In this document: piece after piece, positions 15,869 through 23,165 of the stretch
How positions within the stretch are numbered: the first letter of the stretch is position 1
Layout: every line of letters starts with the position of its first letter
Assembly: GCA_964645815.1 (NCBI GenBank)
Contig: CAZYCR010000011.1
Coordinates: 1-23,165, forward strand
From: JAHISC01 sp964645815
GTDB taxonomy: Bacteria; Patescibacteriota; Patescibacteriia; UBA9934
Length of the DNA stretch: 23,165 nt
Direction: 5' to 3'
Position numbers and translations under genes: made by a program
Notes under the pieces: model-generated
Seen by the model: only the letters and a program-made list of their open reading frames with translations
What the model was told of the DNA's origin: nothing
Database searches by the model: none

Positions 15869-16894
15869 ATGCAAAGAAGCAAAAGTCCTACTGCAAATAC
15901 CTGGTTTTTTGGGTTGTTCATTATTGCCTTATTAATAGTTTTATATTTTTTAAAGAGTGTCGTGGCAATCGTAGTCTTTGCTTTGTTGCTGGCTGCGCTA
16001 ATTGATCCGATCGTTGTCCGCTTGGCAAAATGGCATTTTCCAAAATGGTTGACCGTCATTTTTGTCTATATTTTTCTCATATTGATTTTAAGCGGGGCAA
16101 TGGTTTTGCTAGTCCCGACTTTAGTGGAACAAACCAAAGAAGTTCTGACAACCTATGCTCCTTACATTGAGCAGGCAGCAGGGAATGTGATTAATATTTC
16201 TTCGGTCTTGTCTGGCGACTTGTTTGCTCAAGATTTGGATCAGGTCTTTGCCAGTATTCAAGGTAGTGGATTAATTGAGGCCGCGCCGCAAGTGATTTCG
16301 GTTATTTCTGATGTCTTTGGAGGTCTCATAACAATGCTGGTGATTTTTATTCTAGCGTTCTACCTTGTAGTCGAAGAAAAAACTTTGCTTTCTGGCTTAG
16401 AGTCAGGACTGCCAAAAAAGTATAAACTTTTTACAGAAGAATTATTGCCGGTTTGGCGGGTAAAAGTCGGTTCTTGGGTTCGTGGTCAATTGTTCATTAT
16501 GTTCACGATCTTTTCGATGACCTATCTGTCATTTCTGGCCATTGGTGTTCCGTATGCATTGGTCCTGGCAATCATTGCCGGTATTTTGGAGATCGTTCCA
16601 TTTATTGGACCGATTGTTACCGCGATAATCGCGGTCGTGATTGCACTCTCGGTTTCGCCACTCACAGCTGTTTTGGTCATACTCTTCTGTTTCATTATTC
16701 AACAAATCGAAGCTGAGCTGCTTACACCAAAGGTAATGCAAAAAGTAGTTGGTTTAAATCCCGTAGTGGTGATCGTGGCTATTTTAATTGGTTTTGAAAT
16801 TGGTGGGGTAGTAGGAGCAATGCTGGCCATTCCAGTAACCATGAGCTTGGCCGTGTTTGTTAAAGAGTGGAATGCGCTCGAAAAAAAAAATTAA
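15869..16894 (+). CDS. AI-2E family transporter (PerM/YdiK-like membrane permease)
   Basis: 341 residues, the usual length, with about seven to eight membrane helices. The order is typical: helices near residues 10-30, 30-48 and 60-85, then a soluble stretch (about 90-145: VPTLVEQTKEVLTTYAPYIEQAA), then the conserved C-terminal half with AIIAGILEIVPFIGPIVTAIIAVVIAL and QIEAELLTPKVMQKVVGLNPVVVIVAILIG. That second stretch is the family hallmark (Q-x-E-x-x-x-L-x-P-x-x-M). Some members export autoinducer-2 or act as Na+/H+ antiporters; the substrate here cannot be told. It is the first gene of a plus-strand series through 19257. Confidence 0.92.
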   Translation: MQRSKSPTANTWFFGLFIIALLIVLYFLKSVVAIVVFALLLAALIDPIVVRLAKWHFPKWLTVIFVYIFLILILSGAMVLLVPTLVEQTKEVLTTYAPYIEQAAGNVINISSVLSGDLFAQDLDQVFASIQGSGLIEAAPQVISVISDVFGGLITMLVIFILAFYLVVEEKTLLSGLESGLPKKYKLFTEELLPVWRVKVGSWVRGQLFIMFTIFSMTYLSFLAIGVPYALVLAIIAGILEIVPFIGPIVTAIIAVVIALSVSPLTAVLVILFCFIIQQIEAELLTPKVMQKVVGLNPVVVIVAILIGFEIGGVVGAMLAIPVTMSLAVFVKEWNALEKKN

Positions 16895-16914
16895 TTTAAG
16901 GCATCAAAAAAATA

Positions 16915-17382
16915 ATGGCGTGGGTGACACAGCTAGCGGGGACCCCGACAGCGCGCAACGTAGTGAGCACTGGTGGGGTGAAAGCTGTGGCAGGACCCGC
17001 CAACTATCTTATGGAAACTGAACACAAAACTTGGTTACCAATGATCACGATTGGACTAATTCTCGGATTTATGTTGGGCTATGTGGCAGAGCAGGCTGTT
17101 CCGCCTTCAACTGCTTCGGCCGCTGACTTTGAAAATCAGACTGCTGAACTGATTAGCGAAGCTGATTATCGATCAACTGTGAAAGAGATTATTTCGGCTT
17201 ATCAAACAAATCAGAACGCAGAATTGGCCTACAAACAACTGCTTGAATTGCGAGTTCCGGCTGCCGATACTGCCAACCATCTTTCTCTTGTTCTAACTTT
17301 TGGAGCAATCAAAGATGGTGAGGTAGGGAAAGCGTCGGATTTAGCAAATATTTTGACTTCAATTAGTTGGCTTAATTTGTGA
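16915..17382 (+). CDS. Small single-pass membrane protein, unknown
   Basis: Up to 155 residues. One membrane helix (TWLPMITIGLILGFMLGYVAEQAV, about residues 39-62) is followed by an acidic helical domain (65-155: FENQTAELISEADYRSTVKEI). The start is uncertain: the first 32 residues (MAWVTQLAGTPTARNVV) are unlike the rest and lack a Shine-Dalgarno, and an in-frame ATG at 17011 (METEHKTWLPM) would give a more ordinary anchored protein. It begins 20 bases after the transporter gene, and its TGA overlaps the GTG of the next gene, so it is part of the same operon. Family not recognised. Confidence 0.7.
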   Translation: MAWVTQLAGTPTARNVVSTGGVKAVAGPANYLMETEHKTWLPMITIGLILGFMLGYVAEQAVPPSTASAADFENQTAELISEADYRSTVKEIISAYQTNQNAELAYKQLLELRVPAADTANHLSLVLTFGAIKDGEVGKASDLANILTSISWLNL

Positions 17383-18143
17383 TTCTCCTACATCGCATAA
17401 CTCCTTTTGCCTTGGCACTATCGATTGCTGTCGGTTTTGGAATTTTAATTTTTCTGCCAGCTGAGGCGATTTGGGCTTTAATTTTAATTTTGCTTTTACC
17501 AGGTCTTTTATTAGCGAGATTGCTGACTTGGGAGTTCAAAAGATTTTCTTTCTGGATTTTTTTGGCTACGCCGTTGTTTTATAATCTTTCCGCACTTTTC
17601 TTGTTTCTCTTTTTAGAAAATCTTTCCGCTCAAATTATTTTAGGATCTTTGGTTACACTAGGAGTTTGGCTTTATGCTGAAAATTTGTTTGCCTTCTATC
17701 ACTTACCAAGTTCCTATCAGGCTTATGCTTTGGAGTACTTGTCCTTAGTGATCTACCTTTTAAGCGCTTTCTTTTTCACCAGCGGTGCTTATGCAACCGA
17801 ACTCTTTTTACAGCTCCCATCTTGGGTTCCGGCCTTGGCAGTTTTTTGGGCAGTGCTTTTTGCCACCACCGGAGTTTTCTGGGTGAGTAAGGTGGCTCAA
17901 GAAGTTAGCACACCATTTGCACTTGTCGGCGCTGTTATTCTGGCCGAGCTTTATGTGGTCTTAGCCTATCTGCCAACCAGTTTTATTACCAACGCTGCAA
18001 TTTTTACCATTCTTTTCTATTTATTTTTGGGGCTGTCCCGAGCTCATGTTTTAGAAAAATTAACCGGGCTAGTCTTGCGTCGTTATCTAATTATTGGTTC
18101 AATATTCCTATTGGTTGTGCTTTTGACAGCCAGATGGGTTTAA
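17379..18143 (+). CDS. Polytopic membrane protein, unknown
   Basis: 254 residues with about eight predicted membrane helices and little hydrophilic sequence, starting at GTG in a GTGA overlap with the upstream stop. Phe, Leu and Ala dominate; loops are short, with occasional Arg (LARLLTWEFKRF, VLRRYLIIGS) supporting an orderly topology. I see no catalytic motif and no known transporter signature. Its place between two membrane-anchored proteins and directly before the HtrA-like gene (one base apart) suggests a shared envelope function, but this is inference from context. Confidence 0.8.
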   Translation: MILLHRITPFALALSIAVGFGILIFLPAEAIWALILILLLPGLLLARLLTWEFKRFSFWIFLATPLFYNLSALFLFLFLENLSAQIILGSLVTLGVWLYAENLFAFYHLPSSYQAYALEYLSLVIYLLSAFFFTSGAYATELFLQLPSWVPALAVFWAVLFATTGVFWVSKVAQEVSTPFALVGAVILAELYVVLAYLPTSFITNAAIFTILFYLFLGLSRAHVLEKLTGLVLRRYLIIGSIFLLVVLLTARWV

Positions 18144-18144
18144 T

Positions 18145-19257
18145 ATGAACGATAATCAGAAAAATTTCAGCTTTTTGGGCCTAGTGCTCATTTTAGTTAT
18201 AGCCACCGGCGCTTTGGCTGGTGTCATTGCTTCGGTTTATACAAATCAGTCCTTAGAGCGATACGTGGCTTCTTTAGCTGAAAGCGACAATCTACTCTCA
18301 ATTTCTCAAGTGAAACCACAACCTTTGCCAGGAACCTACGAAGAAGCTTTGGAGCGAGTACGTGAAAATAGCTGGCCAGCGTTTGCGAGCATTTTGCCAG
18401 CGTCTTCTGATTCGTTGGATTTAACAGATTGGATCGGACAAGAAGACGCAATTGGTTCAGGGATTGTTGTCACCAATGATGGTTGGATCTTGTCTCATCA
18501 ATCATCTTTACCAAATAACCCGGCCGCACAAGAAGTTTGGATTGCCGGCAAACGTTATTCCATCGATCGCGTGGTCGAAGACGATTTGACCGATTACGTT
18601 TTATTGAAAGTTGAGGCAGATGGACTAACATCGATTGCTTTTGGTGGAAGTCAAGAAATGAAAGGGGGAGAAATAATTTTTAATCTCCCGGCTAACGGCC
18701 AATTGATTTCGGCTAATTTGGAATCTGCTCGTTATCACGATAGCTCTTTTGTTTTACCGGCTGAAGAGTTTGCTTATCACTGGCAGACGTCGTCAGGTCT
18801 TAGAGAAGGACAACTGCTAAATTCAAATGGGGAGTTGATTGGCTTTATGACAGGCGAGGAAGAGGCGAGCCCAATTCATTATGCTGTTAGCTTTATCCAA
18901 AGTGTGCTGCGCAGTGGAGAAACAGAACATGCAGCACTCGGTGTTTATACAGTTGATTTAAGTTCAGTCTTAAATTTTGATCAGCAGGCGGTAGGGAATT
19001 TAAAAGTAGGTGCAATGGTGCAGCGTAATGTGCGTGGAGTTTCGGTTTTGCGCAATAGCCCGGCTGCTGCCGCTGGTTTAAAAGAGGGAGATGTAATCCT
19101 TTCAATTGATGGTGCGCAAATCAGCAGCAGTCAAACATTGGCTGAAATTTTAGCCGGTTATACGGTTGGTGACAGTGTAATGATTAAATTCTGGCAGGAT
19201 GGGGAAGAGAAGAGCCAAGAAGTGGAACTGGTTAATTTTGATGATTTGGCTTACTAG
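18145..19257 (+). CDS. HtrA/DegP-like protein with altered catalytic residues plus PDZ domain
   Basis: 370 residues: N-terminal membrane anchor (10-32), linker, trypsin-like fold (about 75-255), PDZ domain (about 264-362). The protease region follows HtrA closely in GSGIVVTNDGWIL (104-116) and VLLKVEADG. However, the catalytic His position of the usual GYILTNAHV aligns with Ser120 (GWILSHQSS; the nearby His118 is at the Asn position), and the nucleophile motif GNSGGPLLN reads GLREGQLLN (218-226), with Arg220 in place of Ser. Asp150 is kept. It is therefore likely a pseudoprotease acting as a chaperone, scaffold or peptide-binding protein outside the membrane. The PDZ has VLRNSPAAAAGLKEGDVILSIDG and looks intact. 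Last gene of the operon. Confidence 0.88.
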   Translation: MNDNQKNFSFLGLVLILVIATGALAGVIASVYTNQSLERYVASLAESDNLLSISQVKPQPLPGTYEEALERVRENSWPAFASILPASSDSLDLTDWIGQEDAIGSGIVVTNDGWILSHQSSLPNNPAAQEVWIAGKRYSIDRVVEDDLTDYVLLKVEADGLTSIAFGGSQEMKGGEIIFNLPANGQLISANLESARYHDSSFVLPAEEFAYHWQTSSGLREGQLLNSNGELIGFMTGEEEASPIHYAVSFIQSVLRSGETEHAALGVYTVDLSSVLNFDQQAVGNLKVGAMVQRNVRGVSVLRNSPAAAAGLKEGDVILSIDGAQISSSQTLAEILAGYTVGDSVMIKFWQDGEEKSQEVELVNFDDLAY

Positions 19258-19285
19258 TTGACAAAAAAAGAATATTTGTTAAAGT
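19258..19285 (+). promoter_or_regulatory. Promoter of the candidate small RNA
   Basis: TTGACA (19258-19263), 16-bp spacer, TAAAGT (19280-19285), starting immediately after the HtrA-like stop codon. Confidence 0.6.
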
Positions 19286-19291
19286 GCCGAA

Positions 19292-19386
19292 CATAAAGCC
19301 CTTATTGAGGGCTCGGTGAAGTTTTTCATGGCGCCTCCTCCTCGCTGTGAATATGGCTTCATTGAGCCCTCCGTAAGGACTTTTTT
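19292..19386 (+). ncRNA. Candidate ~95-nt small RNA: long hairpin with CCTCCTCCTC loop
   Basis: It lies between its own promoter and a T6 tract, with no credible ORF. The 20-nt arm AAAGCCCTTATTGAGGGCTC (19295-19314) pairs with 19364-19383 (17 of 20 match exactly, plus one G-U). After a 2x2 internal loop, TGAAG pairs CTTCA (19317-19321, 19357-19361). The 35-nt apical loop (19322-19356) contains CCTCCTCCTC (19334-19343), complementary to Shine-Dalgarno sequences such as AGGAGG. The T6 at 19381-19386 completes a Rho-independent end. A role in blocking translation of Shine-Dalgarno genes is a hypothesis only. Confidence 0.6.
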
Positions 19387-19387
19387 G

Positions 19388-19513
19388 TTTTTGAGCTTAA
19401 AATTTAGCGATCTGCGGCGTCAGATTCTTCCGTCGGCCTCACCGTACGTTTCAGTACACCTCGGCCTTACTCAGAATCTTCCCGGCATCTCATCTAAATT
19501 TAAAGCTCAAAAA
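19388..19513. repeat. Large imperfect palindrome with nested arms
   Basis: A 20-nt outer arm (19388-19407) matches the reverse complement of 19494-19513 at 19 of 20 positions. Inside are AGATTCT/AGAATCT, then GGCC/GGCC, then GTAC/GTAC around a 6-nt loop (GTTTCA). The spacers between helices are of equal length on both sides (14/14, 6/6, 5/5). It may be a dispersed palindromic repeat or a folded RNA. An 80-residue ORF crossing it has no family features and is not called. Confidence 0.7.
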
Positions 19514-19645
19514 GAAGCTGAATTATGGAAAGGCAGAGCTAATACACTCACCATCTAGTTGCGTCAAAATTAATACCTTGCTTTTTACTGATGAAAAGCA
19601 TGATTTTATTTTAGCTAATTTTGGCCAAAAAACATGGGTACTCTC
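19514..19645. other. AT-rich spacer without a recognised feature
   Basis: 132 bases between the palindrome and the next promoter. Apart from a weak hairpin (GCTTTT/AAAAGC near 19580-19602), nothing is seen. Confidence 0.5.
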
Positions 19646-19674
19646 TTGACAAAATCCTATTTTTATGTTACATT
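19646..19674 (+). promoter_or_regulatory. Promoter of the 19862-20752 gene
   Basis: TTGACA (19646-19651), 17-bp spacer, TACATT (19669-19674). It lies in AT-rich DNA just before composition changes. Confidence 0.8.
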
Positions 19675-19681
19675 ATGGGGT

Positions 19682-19861
19682 CAAAATTCAGAAGCTCAGA
19701 TGGCCGGATGTCCAGCGAAACCCCTCCAACTCGCTGTTGATATCAGGCCTTCCGAGCCTCTGAACAAGGCACGAATCTTTAAAAACTAGAAGCTGATGCC
19801 TGCAGGGTTCTCTAAACTCTGCAGGCAACGAACGAAAACCCCAGAAAGAAGGAGGCTTGCC
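19682..19861 (+). promoter_or_regulatory. ~180-nt structured leader of the 19862-20752 gene
   Basis: It holds a small hairpin, CAGCG/CGCTG, whose loop contains CCCCTCC, and a 9-bp hairpin, TGCCTGCAG (19797-19805) / CTGCAGGCA (19819-19827). It ends with GAAGGAGG six bases before the ATG. The CCCCTCC loop could pair with this Shine-Dalgarno and regulate access to it. Confidence 0.45.
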
Positions 19862-20752
19862 ATGCGCAGCCTTTTCGCGGCCGCGATGGCGGCCATCCTG
19901 CTCTTCACGACGCCGGCACAGGCCGGTGGTCCCGCAGACGAGACGCGCTCCGGGCGCAACGTCGTGGTGGACATCGCCACCGGCGACTGCTACGAGCTGA
20001 CCCAGATCGCGTGCCCGGACGAGAGCACGCCGGTGACCCCGGCGGATCTCTCGATCCCGCCCATCCCCCTGGCCGAGGTCGTGGTGACCCCGGTCAAGCC
20101 GGCAGCGCCCAAGGCTTCCACCCCCGAGCCCGCGCCCGAGGCGACCCTCGAGCCCGCGACCGTCTCCAAGCCGGAGGCGACTCGCGAGCCCGAGGCGAAC
20201 CAGAAGGCCGAGCCCGAGGCGACCCCCGAGCCCGCGTCCCCGATCATCATCAGCCCCTGGTACATGACCGTCGGCATCTCCGGCGGCCTGTTCAAGGGCA
20301 GCTCGATCGACGGGGTCGAGGACGTGTCCCAGGGCGTCGGCGAATGGCGCCGCGACCTGGGTGTCGCTCTGGGCCTCGGCTGGGAGAGCAAGCGCGGTGG
20401 CGCGCTCCTCCTGGTCCGCGGTGCCAAGCGGTCGGACGTGGGTCTCTCCGGGGACGCCGTCCTGATCCGCTTCACCAACATCGGCGAGGCGTGGTCGGTC
20501 GGCATCGGCGCGGGTGTGGCCGGCGCCTCGTACGAGGTGCTCGACGCCGCCCACCCGGGCTCGATCGAGTACGGGGTGGTCGGCGAGCTCTACCTTCGCT
20601 ACGCCCTGGCGCTCGACGCCGGGCGTGGTGGTCGCGCCCCGCTGGACGTCGTGCTGCGGCCCGCGGCCGTCGGCTGCCACCAGGTGAACCCCCTCGGGGG
20701 TAAGCTCGGGTGGCAGGTCGGCGGCAGCATCGAGCTGCTGACCCGCTTCTAG
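19862..20752 (+). CDS. Secreted protein with Pro/Glu repeats and a beta-barrel-like C-terminal domain, GC-rich unit
   Basis: 296 residues from the ATG at 19862, chosen over an upstream in-frame ATG (19796) because AAGGAGG lies six bases before it and a clean signal peptide follows (MRSLFAAAMAAILLFTTPAQA, cleavage after residue 21). Residues 55-127 are a Pro/Glu/Ala/Thr linker with EPEAT-like repeats. Residues 130-296 alternate hydrophobic and polar residues with many Gly (YMTVGISGGLF, VALGLGWES, ALLLVRGAK, WSVGIGAGVAG) and end in Phe, as in small outer-membrane beta-barrels. Composition is very GC-rich, unlike the AT-rich genes nearby. An outer-membrane-type barrel would be unexpected in a Patescibacterium, which supports foreign origin. 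Family not identified. Confidence 0.8.
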   Translation: MRSLFAAAMAAILLFTTPAQAGGPADETRSGRNVVVDIATGDCYELTQIACPDESTPVTPADLSIPPIPLAEVVVTPVKPAAPKASTPEPAPEATLEPATVSKPEATREPEANQKAEPEATPEPASPIIISPWYMTVGISGGLFKGSSIDGVEDVSQGVGEWRRDLGVALGLGWESKRGGALLLVRGAKRSDVGLSGDAVLIRFTNIGEAWSVGIGAGVAGASYEVLDAAHPGSIEYGVVGELYLRYALALDAGRGGRAPLDVVLRPAAVGCHQVNPLGGKLGWQVGGSIELLTRF

Positions 20753-20758
20753 ACGTGA

Positions 20759-20802
20759 GGGGTGGCCGGTGAGTGTACACAGTACATCTCACCGGCTGCC
20801 CC
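20759..20802 (+). terminator. Long GC-rich hairpin after the 19862-20752 gene
   Basis: A 15-bp stem (20759-20773 with 20788-20802, two G-U pairs) begins six bases after the stop. The loop can fold further (TGTAC/GTACA). No T tract follows, so it is a presumed terminator or RNA-protecting structure. Confidence 0.65.
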
Positions 20803-20888
20803 GACCCTAAATCTTTAACAGCTTAGCCAAGCCTTTCCAAAGAAGTCTTAGCCAAGAGGTTAAAACCTCTTAATCGAACATTAAAATT

Positions 20889-21038
20889 GCAGGTCTAATC
20901 CGAGAGTCGTCGATTCCGTTATTGCGGATCGCGTAACCGCTGAAAAAGATGTTTCCAGGTGAAACTATATGGTCTCAAACTAAAATCCATACTTTAAGAA
21001 TCGGCTACACTCGGATAAGACCTGCCCTAGACAGGTCT
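20889..21038 (+). promoter_or_regulatory. Riboswitch-like multi-helix leader upstream of the lipoprotein gene
   Basis: The closing helix pairs GCAGGTCTAATCCGAG (20889-20904) with CTCGGATAAGACCTGC (21010-21025), 15 of 16. Inside are CGATTC/GAATCG and three hairpins: GCGG/CCGC, GTTTC/GAAAC (around CAGGT) and TATGG/CCATA. The 3' strand of the closing helix can instead form AGACCTG/CAGGTCT (21018-21038). Such a shared strand is the usual design of a switching leader. It matches no riboswitch class I recognise. A further hairpin-prone stretch (GCCTGCCC/GGGCGGC, about 21051-21073) lies before the Shine-Dalgarno. No clear promoter was found upstream. The preceding 20803-20888 holds an 18-bp palindrome (AAGAGGTT-AA-AACCTCTT). 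Confidence 0.5.
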
Positions 21039-21107
21039 GATGCCACCGCTCGCCTGCCCAAGGTGGGCGGCGGCAGAAGAAAAATCTATTCCAGCATTGG
21101 AGGCCCC

Positions 21108-22451
<1,344 letters not shown>

Positions 22452-22466
22452 ACCTGTCTCGTCTCG

Positions 22467-22498
22467 AACCCCCATCTCGCTTCGGCGTGGTGGGGGTT
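22467..22498 (+). terminator. Terminator of the lipoprotein gene
   Basis: AACCCCCA (22467-22474) pairs TGGGGGTT (22491-22498) and continues inward to a C-TTCG-G tetraloop, about 13 pairs, starting 15 bases after the stop. TTCTGTG follows. Confidence 0.8.
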
Positions 22499-22524
22499 CT
22501 GTGCGTCTGGAGAAGTTAATAGTT

Positions 22525-22552
22525 CACAGTTAACAGTACACAGTTAACAGTA
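22525..22552 (+). repeat. Two tandem copies of a 14-bp repeat
   Basis: CACAGTTAACAGTA occurs twice without a gap (22525-22538, 22539-22552). Each holds the palindrome GTTAAC. Confidence 0.9.
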
Positions 22553-22570
22553 GGGGCGGACCAATGTTGC

Positions 22571-22643
22571 TGTCATTCCGGCAAACGCCAAAATCCAGCG
22601 CCTTTTAAACATTAATGGATCCCGGGTCAAGCCCGGGATGACA
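22571..22643. repeat. MITE- or REP-like palindromic element
   Basis: 73 bp bounded by TGTCATtCC and GGgATGACA, with AATCCA/TGGAT inside. The right end is a strong hairpin, ATCCCGGG-TCAAG-CCCGGGAT. This resembles short palindromic elements scattered in many genomes. A related hairpin, ATCCC...GGGAT, is at about 22968-22989, and GGATGACA recurs near 23094. Confidence 0.6.
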
Positions 22644-22670
22644 ATTTATTTTCCCCTCCTTTATTCTTCT

Positions 22671-22867
22671 GTCCGCCTTCCGAGCACGACTCAAGTTACT
22701 TTGACAGGAATGAACGGTTTTGAATCAGCTAAGGCTGATGCAAAATGGCGAGGACAGTCCGAGCCGGTAAAACAAACGAACTAATAATGAGTACAGTTTT
22801 ACGGCGACGTTCCGCAGCCAAGTGAATAACTGTCATAAGTAGCTGAGGCGAGCACAGGCAGGCGGAC
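22671..22867 (+). ncRNA. Candidate structured RNA with RNase P-like architecture
   Basis: The outer helix pairs GTCCGCCT (22671-22678) with AGGCGGAC (22860-22867). A second long helix pairs CTCaAGTTACT-t-TGACAG (22690-22707) with CTGTCA-ta-AGTAGCTGAG (22830-22847). Then comes a hairpin, TTTTGaATCAGC/GCTGATgCAAAA (22718-22745), then GAGGACAGTCCGAGCC (22750-22765), similar to RNase P region CR-I (GAGGAAAGTCCG), a hairpin GTAAAAC/GTTTTAC, then GCCAAGTGAATAACTGTC (22817-22834), similar to CR-V (GATGAATGACTGTC). GACAGT can pair ACTGTC like helix P4. The order P1-P2-P3-CR-I ... CR-V-P2-P1 fits RNase P RNA, but the specificity domain and regions CR-II to CR-IV are not seen. It may instead be an unrelated RNA. 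Confidence 0.45.
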
Positions 22868-22882
22868 TGGCATTTCTTTCCA

Positions 22883-22914
22883 CCATTTCTTTTTGCCTCA
22901 AAAGAAATGGTGCC
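22883..22914 (+). terminator. 13-bp hairpin after the structured RNA
   Basis: CACCATTTCTTTT, loop TGCCTC, AAAAGAAATGGTG: a perfect stem 16 bases after the RNA candidate. No T tract follows the 3' arm, though the arms are A/T-rich. Another hairpin (CTGGGG/CCCCAG, about 22921-22940) follows. Confidence 0.5.
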
Positions 22915-22940
22915 AGGAGTCTGGGGGCGGAGCACCCCAG

Positions 22941-23165
22941 GAGTAATTCAAAGAAACAATACGAAAGATCCCTCGGCTTCGCTCGGGATGGTTAAAATTA
23001 GTTAGTTCAGGATTGCAATAGCGATCGCTTCGCTCGTCGGTCTCTTCGAGCCTGAGTCTCAGAGCCGAAGGCGGGATGGGGCACGGGTTCTCAGGATGAC
23101 AAATGCGCACGCTGCAAAAGATGAGATACATCGGTAACACTCCTCGGTTTGGGAAAAAGCATCTC
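22941..23165. other. Non-coding tail with short palindromes
   Basis: No ORF with protein-like features. It contains the REP-like hairpin at about 22968-22989, runs resembling the 22571-22643 element, and a possible short inverted repeat GAGAT/ATCTC near the end of the window. It looks like intergenic repeat debris. Confidence 0.5.

Noticed and set aside
19316..19558. 80-residue frame across the small RNA and the palindrome
   Set aside because: No family features, no ribosome site, and it would translate both RNA-like structures and a T6 terminator.
19688..20680. Long open frames on the opposite strand and other frames of the GC-rich genes (also 21027-22475)
   Set aside because: GC-rich sequence leaves few stop codons, so long shadow frames are expected. 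They are low-complexity Arg/Val/Gly or Thr/Ala text, lack ribosome sites, and oppose clear genes with signal peptides.
20889..21038. Cobalamin riboswitch or hammerhead ribozyme
   Set aside because: The conserved B12-box GCCACTG and the hammerhead CTGATGA...GAAA cores were looked for and not found.
22729..22935. 68-residue frame on the minus strand
   Set aside because: It is antisense to the structured RNA and its hairpin, with no family features or ribosome site.

Overview
The window looks like chromosomal DNA of a Patescibacteria (CPR) bacterium. Supporting this are the ftsZ-nrdR order, a giant surface protein with an N-terminal membrane anchor and a C-terminal domain common in CPR surface proteins, many -10 boxes only a few bases before the start codon (leaderless or nearly leaderless mRNAs), and a tiny GIY-YIG gene beside a tRNA. 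TGA is used as an ordinary stop, so the UGA-glycine code of Gracilibacteria and Absconditabacteria is not in use. The class within the phylum cannot be told from sequence alone. A run of 100 N (4787-4886) marks a scaffold gap of unknown true size.

Layout. 1-787: the C-terminal end of FtsZ, a terminator, and NrdR. 846-6630: one giant repeat-built surface protein broken by the gap. 6663-8069: pyruvate kinase. 8066-10180, minus strand: an overlapping three-gene operon of an orphan histidine kinase, an AlkD-type DNA glycosylase and a small membrane protein. 10244-10820: tRNA-Asp with an apparent ~410 bp insertion at its 3' end that carries a folded RNA and a start-less GIY-YIG ORF. 10835-13440: two GC-rich single-gene units on either side of a U32/TrhP-like gene. 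13481-14793, minus strand: infC-rpmI-rplT. 14845-15844, minus strand: smpB and tmRNA (trans-translation). 15869-19257: a PerM-like transporter, two membrane proteins and an HtrA-like protein that has lost catalytic residues. 19258-19645: no gene, but a candidate small RNA and a large palindrome. 19646-22498: two very GC-rich secreted-protein genes, each with a folded leader. 22499-23165: no convincing gene; repeats plus a folded RNA with an RNase P-like arrangement.

The most striking pattern is that four genes (10882-11175, 12547-13392, 19862-20752, 21108-22451) have GC-rich codons unlike the AT-rich genes around them. Each has a strong Shine-Dalgarno and a GC-rich terminator-like hairpin, and three have a clear TTGACA-like promoter with 17 bp spacing. 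Most native genes here lack an evident Shine-Dalgarno. Three of the four proteins are membrane or secreted. They look like separately acquired expression units placed between native genes. Whether they are horizontal transfer, a dedicated cassette system or an assembly artefact needs read-level data.

The other region worth attention is non-coding. Between 19258 and 22900 there are at least four separate foldable RNA candidates, including a leader at 20889-21038 whose closing helix competes with an alternative hairpin, as in riboswitch expression platforms. All RNA calls rest on helices read by eye and have not been tested by covariation.
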